Origin: Saxidomus purpurata
Taxonomy: Eukaryota > Mollusca > Bivalvia > Venerida > Veneridae
Length of the DNA stretch: 64,000 nucleotides
Assembly (NCBI GenBank): GCA_022818135.1
Contig: JAFMSR010000001.1
Location: 35,990,672 to 36,054,671 of the forward strand
Direction of reading: 5' to 3'
Part shown: piece by piece, positions 58,701-64,000 of the stretch
Position numbering within the stretch: position 1 is the stretch's first letter
How the letters are laid out: every line of letters starts with the position of its first letter
Notes under the pieces: generated by a model
What the model saw: the letters and a program-made list of their open reading frames with translations, nothing else
What the model was told of the DNA's origin: nothing
The model's database searches: none
Position numbers and translations under genes: made by a program

Positions 58701-61700
58701 GTTTAGTCTACTCTTTATCAAAAACAATATATTTTGCATCTTGAAGAGACTGTACAAAATGTATTTGCTTTTCAGTTCTTGATAAATCGGGTAGCATGGA
58801 TTTTCCCGGACTTCCAGTATGTGTGGCTAGCTGAAGAAACCAAGAAAAACCTACCCAAGGAGCTAGACTTTGTGAAAGAAGGAGAACACTGTGAGAGAGT
58901 GGCCAAGATGTATAATCATTTCAAATTTCTAAAGGTAAGAATAAACGCTTGTTTGTTTTAGCTGGATTACAAAACTAGTTCTGAGCTAACATGAATGGCT
59001 CCCAAAAAACTGCCAAGGACTTCAAAATGAAAAAATAAAACAAGTTTTTATTACTAGGACATTACTCCTTTACAACTGGGTGACCTGAGCATGTGTGATA
59101 TAAGGGGTGTTGGGCAAGAATTCACCTCATGTGGCCTTTTTGGGAATCAAACATGTGCACAGCAAATCGTGAAACCATAAAACCACTTCAGTCTGCATAC
59201 TATGATACATTTTGTAGTACTTGTGGAAGAAAGACCCTTACAAGCTAGCTTTTGTTCTGACAGGTTAAGTGTCCTATGTGAGAAAGATAGAGTGCTTACT
59301 GAGAATGGGGTGTAGTTTTTTCCTTTCCTAGGAACGATCATTATGTAAATTGATGCATGTACAGTAACTAACTTAAATACCATTGAAACTTTGGTTAAAT
59401 CAGAAGAAAATATATTTACTTAAATCATTTTGTATTTCAGTGTATACAAATGTGTGCTAGTTAGCACAAGAATTTAAAGCATTTAGAATGAGTTTCCCAG
59501 ACTTTAAGCTTTTTATAGTGCAGTTTTAGAAATTAATTTGGGTTTTGTGATCCCTGGCTAGTAAAATTTATGTTCATCCTGTGAGCAGTGTTTGATGGCT
59601 AGTGGAATTTTATGCCTTGAATTTTTTTTCTTTCATCGTAGTTAGTCAGATGAGAAACAGAGGTCATGTTCACACTGTTAAGGTATAAGCTTGTAAAGAA
59701 GAAAGTACAGATAATCAATAAAATATATTTTTGTTCAAACCAGGTACCAAAGATAAACTGGGAGTTGTCCAGTGAGAGGGTTCTCACCATGGAGTATTGT
59801 GAAGGTGGCAAGGTAGATGATAGGGAGTACATGAAACAACACAACATTGATGTGAATGAGGTATTGTAAGCCTACATGTATATAGTGATAAGAAAATGTG
59901 GTAGGAGCATACCTTGAAAATGAAACGTAAAAAAACAAGCTTGAGAAATGCCAATAAATGCACAGTAGATAAGTGTCTATCCGTATTACATCTTATTTTA
60001 TTTGCCCCACTGTTAATCTGGTGGTAAGTTCCATAAAAGTGCAGCATACAATGTTGTACCCTGCTACAGAAACAGAGGTAACTTCTCACCACTACATCAC
60101 TTTTCAGTTTGTTATACTAGATAGGTTACAAATGTCAAGGTCTCACTTAGGTTTTTGTTTTGCATAATGATACTCAATGTACATGCTATACCAGTACTAA
60201 GCTTGAAAACTGCAGAAAGATATTCAAGACATTTCATCATTAAATCCAACAACTTAAGGTCACATTACCCACTAATTGCAAGGCTGAGGTCAGATTCTTC
60301 AAGTTTCAGCTTTTTAACACTTCATACTTTATGTGACTGTTTGCAATTCTATATACATGTACAATTTTATCAGAAATTTTGCAGTTCAAGCAAAGTAGAA
60401 GTTTGTCAGATCCTGTAAAACTGAAAGAAACATGTGTTTCAGGTATCGAGAGATCTAGGTAAGTTATACAGTGAGATGATCTTTGTAAATGGTTATGTGC
60501 ACTGTGATCCTCATCCAGGGAATGTACTAGTCAACAAAACCAAACAAGGCACACAGATAGTTCTGCTCGATCATGGACTGTATCAGGTAACCTTTTTACA
60601 TACTCTGTGCAAAAAGTGACCCACATAATGCTGTATCAATGTAAACACAAACACAATGGCAACACAGCCATGTTTGATTAAAGAGTTAATAAGTGACCTA
60701 TATGTGTCATTTTGGAAAGCTTATCTTTTTCCTGTAACTTATAAAGACTTGGAAGACAGTAGTGGTCAAGAGTTGTAAGGGACTCTTACTTTACATTGCT
60801 AGGTGATGTTACTGGAACAGGTTCAATTCTGACTTCTGTCATGAAATTTAGTATACATGTTGATTAGAAGTTGTTAATTCAAAGTCAGTTAATATCAAGC
60901 TTAAACAAAGTCGGAGTGGATACTGGTAGCTCACTGACTTGAATATGGTATAATAAGTTATTTCTGTGGGCACCCATTTTAGCTCCAAATTGCAGACATC
61001 TGCACCTGCAGAAATAATCTGTTACATGGTATTGGGAAATACAGTTATTTTTAGAATTTTGCACAAGTTGTATTTTATCACACTATAAGGTATAAAGATA
61101 TCTACACATTTTCCGTTTTTCTGATATTTGTCATTTTGTCATGTATTCTGGAAATAGCTTACGTTTTGTTATACATCAACTTTTTAGAGAGAGACAGACT
61201 CACACATGAGCATTTGTTCTTTTTTGATAAAATTTTATGTATTGGTTAGTGTTAATTTTGATGCTCTTACGAAAATAAATTGGTCAGGTGAGGCACATAC
61301 CATGTGACCAGTTTATTGTTATAATTTATCAAAATGAACATTAACCTATTTAGTGTTTGAAATTACTTTTTGTAAATCAGCATTTTCCCCCTATTTACTG
61401 ACTTGATATATAATTTACCCAAAGTAAAGTGCAGCCAAAAGTGGGCTGGGATTGGACAAAAAATAATTTCAAAGACTAAGTGTGTTTGTTAGAGGTTTGA
61501 CCAGTAAGAGATGATTTGTTACATGTAGGAAAGTTAAGTGAATTTATCAGCTTCCTAACTTTCTGCATTTAACTATTGTTGAAGAATGGCTTAAATCATA
61601 AAAGGTCTGCATTGACATAGATATTGTTAGCTAAAATATGTTTTCAGCATGCTTGTTGTACTTCAGACATTAACAGACGATTTCCGCATCAACTACTGCA

Positions 61701-62732
61701 AGCTGTGGATGTCAATTATTCAGACAGACCTGAAGGGTATAGAGAGGTACTCAAAGAAGCTAAACGTTGGTCGGCTGTACCCGTTGTTTGCATGTATGTT
61801 GACGGCTCGATCCTGGGAAGCAGTGACACATGGAATAGACTCAAAAGAAGTCACAGATAAAGAGGTAAATGTTAGTTGTTCAGTCACAGATAAAGAGGTA
61901 AATGTTATATGTTCAGTCACAGATAAAGAGGTAAATCTTAGTTGTTCAGTATGGTCATAGATGGTGTCTATAGCGTAAAAAGTCTGAGCAGAGATTACTA
62001 ATTTGCAATGGAACTAAAACAAGTAAATAAACAATTTGTAAATCATTCTGTCACACTTATACTTTATGTAATGGAACCTTCACACCTTACAGAACTTTCT
62101 TCATTGAAATGAAAGGGGAATCTGAAAGCAAATTGTATAACTTGTACATCATATACACATACATGTACTTTAAATGGCTACTGTCATGTATCACTTTGTG
62201 ATGCCGCATCTCTAGGCATGTGTTATTGCTAACTAATAAGTTGATATGTTCTGTCTTTGCATTAGAACTGATTTTGACAGATTTATTGAGGACTTTTGTA
62301 GTTATAGTGGCGATAGTCATTTTTGAAAATTGCTAAAATGCTCCTGTCTTTATTACTGACCGTTATACATTTCAGAACCAAGAGTTACGTGATAATGCGG
62401 CAATGTACTTTATAGAGATATCGCAGGTACTCAACAGTATACCTCGTCAGATGTTACTCATCATGAAAACTAATGACGTTTTACGGGGTATAGAAGCTGC
62501 CTTACAGACCAGAGCAAATGCTTCGTCATTTATAAACATGTCTAAATGTTGTATCCGAGCTGTAGGAAGAGAACAGCTTAAACACTGCGATGGTTTCTTT
62601 CAGACATTTGTAACTCGCCTATACACACAGTGGCAGTTAGCTAGAATCGAAATTTATGAATTTTTTCTGTGGCTTCAAACTTCGGTGTTAGTAAGATGGC
62701 TGTCTAGGAATAAACAGCTCGCCTCAAGTTGA
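55744..62732 (+). CDS. ADCK1: AarF domain-containing kinase 1 (ADCK1), complete
   Basis: UbiB/AarF-family atypical kinase of mitochondria, linked to inner-membrane lipid and cristae homeostasis. Nine coding exons: 55744-55884, 56599-56682, 57204-57407, 58316-58474, 58776-58934, 59744-59860, 60443-60586, 61667-61864, 62376-62732. They sum to 1563 nt, giving 520 residues, close to the human length. A hydrophobic N-terminal segment (GGVGMLVGGSMYLL, residues 13-26) fits a mitochondrial membrane anchor. Family motifs: KVGQ (97-100, the KxGQ motif), PLGTASLAQVHKA (155-167), the Lys of AVKIQHP (178), ELD of the ExD motif (225-227), VHCDPHPGNVLV (catalytic loop, D310) and LLDHG in place of DFG (331). 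The C-terminus has LYPLFACMLTARSW and VPRQM-like IPRQMLLIMKTNDVLRGIEA. The ATG in taccatgat is the first in the exon. Confidence 0.96.
57681..57800. repeat. 47-bp imperfect inverted repeat (fold-back element) in ADCK1 intron 3
   Basis: The arms 57681-57727 and 57754-57800 pair at about 41 of 47 positions (atatggct...aatctggaggtt and its complement), with a 26-bp loop. Transcribed in the ADCK1 pre-mRNA, it would form a long hairpin. No transposase, and no clear target duplication. Confidence 0.8.
61850..61949 (+). repeat. ADCK1: Three 33-bp copies of the ADCK1 exon 8 end and its splice donor
   Basis: The word tcacagataaagaggtaaat occurs at 61851, 61884 and 61917, 33 bp apart. The first spans the annotated exon 8/intron junction (donor gt at 61865); the others put identical donors at 61898 and 61931. 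The frame VTDKE-VN(V/L)... stays open through all three copies. Confidence 0.9.
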
Positions 62733-63261
62733 TGTTTATGAATTTAGGTGTTCAAAATGTTAGTAATTCAGAGTTCAAACAGTATTAATGATTTATGTGA
62801 AAAATTATAACAATTGTTTTACATTTTGCAGGACATAATATCCATTTTAAGGAAGATTTTTACACATTTTTATTTATGTTAATATCTGAAACTGTTTGCT
62901 GATCTCAGGTTACTTTTAAACAATACCAGGCAGATGATTTGTGTTTTATGTATACCCTAGGAATTGTGATATTTCTTGCTTCCATTTTACTTTGTAAGGA
63001 ACACTCAATACTATCTAAAGTATCACTTGTACTTTATGAATGAAATATTTTATATGAATATTTTTGTCAGAGGGCCTAGTCATATAAGAAATATTCTGTT
63101 TCAAGTTCTATAACTCCTTGTTAAATTTTCATGGAGTCATCGGTCCGTGTTACTTTTTAAAATGAGTCTTCTTAAACATTGCAGCACTGTTATGGCCATG
63201 TTTATTTGTTGAAGTGTGTCAAGGGTATTATTCCACTTTAATGGTATTTCTTCAATTTTTA
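62733..63261 (+). other. ADCK1 3' flank
   Basis: AT-rich, presumed 3' UTR. I see no canonical AATAAA close to the stop and no other gene. Confidence 0.4.
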
Positions 63262-63825
63262 GCTCACCTGAACACGAAGTGCTCAAAGGTGAGCTATTGT
63301 GATAGCCTGGTGTCTGTCGTCTGTCTGGCATCTGCTGTCTGTCCACACTCTACCTTGTGTATGCAATAGAGGCTGCATTTTTCATTTGATTTTCATGAAA
63401 CTTAGTCAGTATGATTTTCTTGAAGAAATCTAAATAGATTTTGAACATGGGTTATCTAGGGTCAAAAACTAGGTCATAGGGTCAAATCATAGAAAAACCT
63501 TGTGTATGCAATAGAGGTTGCATTTTTCATTGGACCTTCATGAAACTTGGTCAGTATGATTGCCTTGATGAAATCTAGGTCAAGTTCAAACATGGGTCAT
63601 CTAGGGTCAAAAACTAGGTCACAGGATAAAATTGTAGAAAAACCTTGTGTATGCAATGAAGTTGCATTTTTCATTTTATGTTCATGAAACTTTGTAAGTA
63701 TGATTGTCTTGATGAAAATTAGGTCGATTATGAATATGGATAATCTGAGGTCAAAAACTAAGTCACCTGGTTAAAAACCTTTTGTAAGTCGCAGGTGAGC
63801 AATACAGGGCAATTGTGCTCCTCTT
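63262..63825 (-). repeat. Tandem-core repeat element with end hairpin, about 145-bp units
   Basis: The left end is tagctcacctg...aggtgagcta (a 10-bp stem), which read on the minus strand is the same 'aggtgagctaaaa' end as at 6402 and 39602. Three units share 'gcatttttcat', 'tgaaacttggtcagtatgat' and 'gggtcaaaaactaggtca'. The right end is caggtgagcaatacaggg. Confidence 0.8.
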
Positions 63826-64000
63826 TTTTTGTGTGTTTTTTTGTTATTGTTGTATGTGAAAAAACAATGAAGAAATACAAACTACTTTACTAGTCATTTG
63901 CATTGTAAGTATTTTGATATTAGTGTAAAATACTTGTATTGTTTAGATAATTGCATTCTAAAGGGTTATTTTACGACTTGTAAAATACAGTTAAAATTAT
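63826..64000. other. Right edge of window, no feature seen
   Basis: AT-rich sequence with a short T-run; nothing recognised. Confidence 0.4.

Noticed and set aside
61649..61960. Continuous frame through ADCK1 exon 8 as a separate gene
   Set aside because: It is ADCK1 exon 8 plus the 33-bp donor repeats read through; recorded as an alternative-donor finding instead.
1..64000. tRNA, rRNA, CRISPR array, operons or phage-like systems
   Set aside because: No B-box plus cloverleaf, no rRNA words, no regularly spaced palindromic repeats with unique spacers; the tandem arrays lack unique spacers and the genes are spliced eukaryotic genes.

Overview
The window is a stretch of eukaryotic nuclear genome, almost certainly from a mollusc and probably a bivalve. 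The genes are rich in introns with GT-AG boundaries and the background is AT-rich. The introns are full of tandem-core repeats of the kind common in bivalve genomes (units with 'ccggacac', 'ggacggacg' and 'aggtgagcta' motifs). The species assignment is an inference. There are no prokaryotic features, no CRISPR array and no rRNA.

Layout. (1) 1-21007, minus strand: the 5' half of EIF2AK4 (GCN2), as 14 exons giving about 565 residues: RWD domain, charged linker and the complete pseudokinase domain. The catalytic kinase and HisRS-like parts must lie to the left of the window. Its introns carry a 5'-truncated LINE (494-2455), several tandem-core elements, a 28-bp minisatellite that contains the exon 12 splice donor, and an 859-bp DNA transposon with a 5-bp target duplication. 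(2) 21008-35481: mostly intergenic, with one intronless 344-residue orphan gene (26136-27170) that has a clear TATA box, a MITE with near-perfect 57-bp inverted arms, and a dead LINE 3' end. (3) 35482-36693, plus strand: a complete three-exon claudin/PMP22-type four-span membrane protein of 189 residues. (4) 36694-43780: repeats and a second fossil LINE. (5) 43781-54158, minus strand: complete SNW1 (SKIP/Prp45), 13 coding exons, 531 residues. (6) 55744-62732, plus strand: complete ADCK1 (UbiB/AarF family), 9 coding exons, 520 residues. (7) 62733-64000: ADCK1 3' flank and another tandem-core element.

SNW1 and ADCK1 are divergent neighbours separated by a compact presumed two-way promoter (CCAATTGG palindrome near 54336). 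As I recall, human SNW1 and ADCK1 have the same head-to-head arrangement on chromosome 14q24.3, which would make this pair very old microsynteny. EIF2AK4 acts in the amino-acid stress response, SNW1 in splicing and transcription, and ADCK1 in mitochondria. I see no pathway that links the whole window.

The most unusual observation is that two unrelated genes (EIF2AK4 exon 12 and ADCK1 exon 8) each have a tandem repeat made of copies of the exon end plus its 5' splice site. In ADCK1 the copies are 33 bp apart and stay open in frame, so alternative donors could add 11 or 22 residues. In EIF2AK4 the unit is 28-29 bp, and any downstream donor would bring in a stop codon. All exon models were built by reading splice sites and checking that phases and lengths close exactly. 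No transcript data were available.
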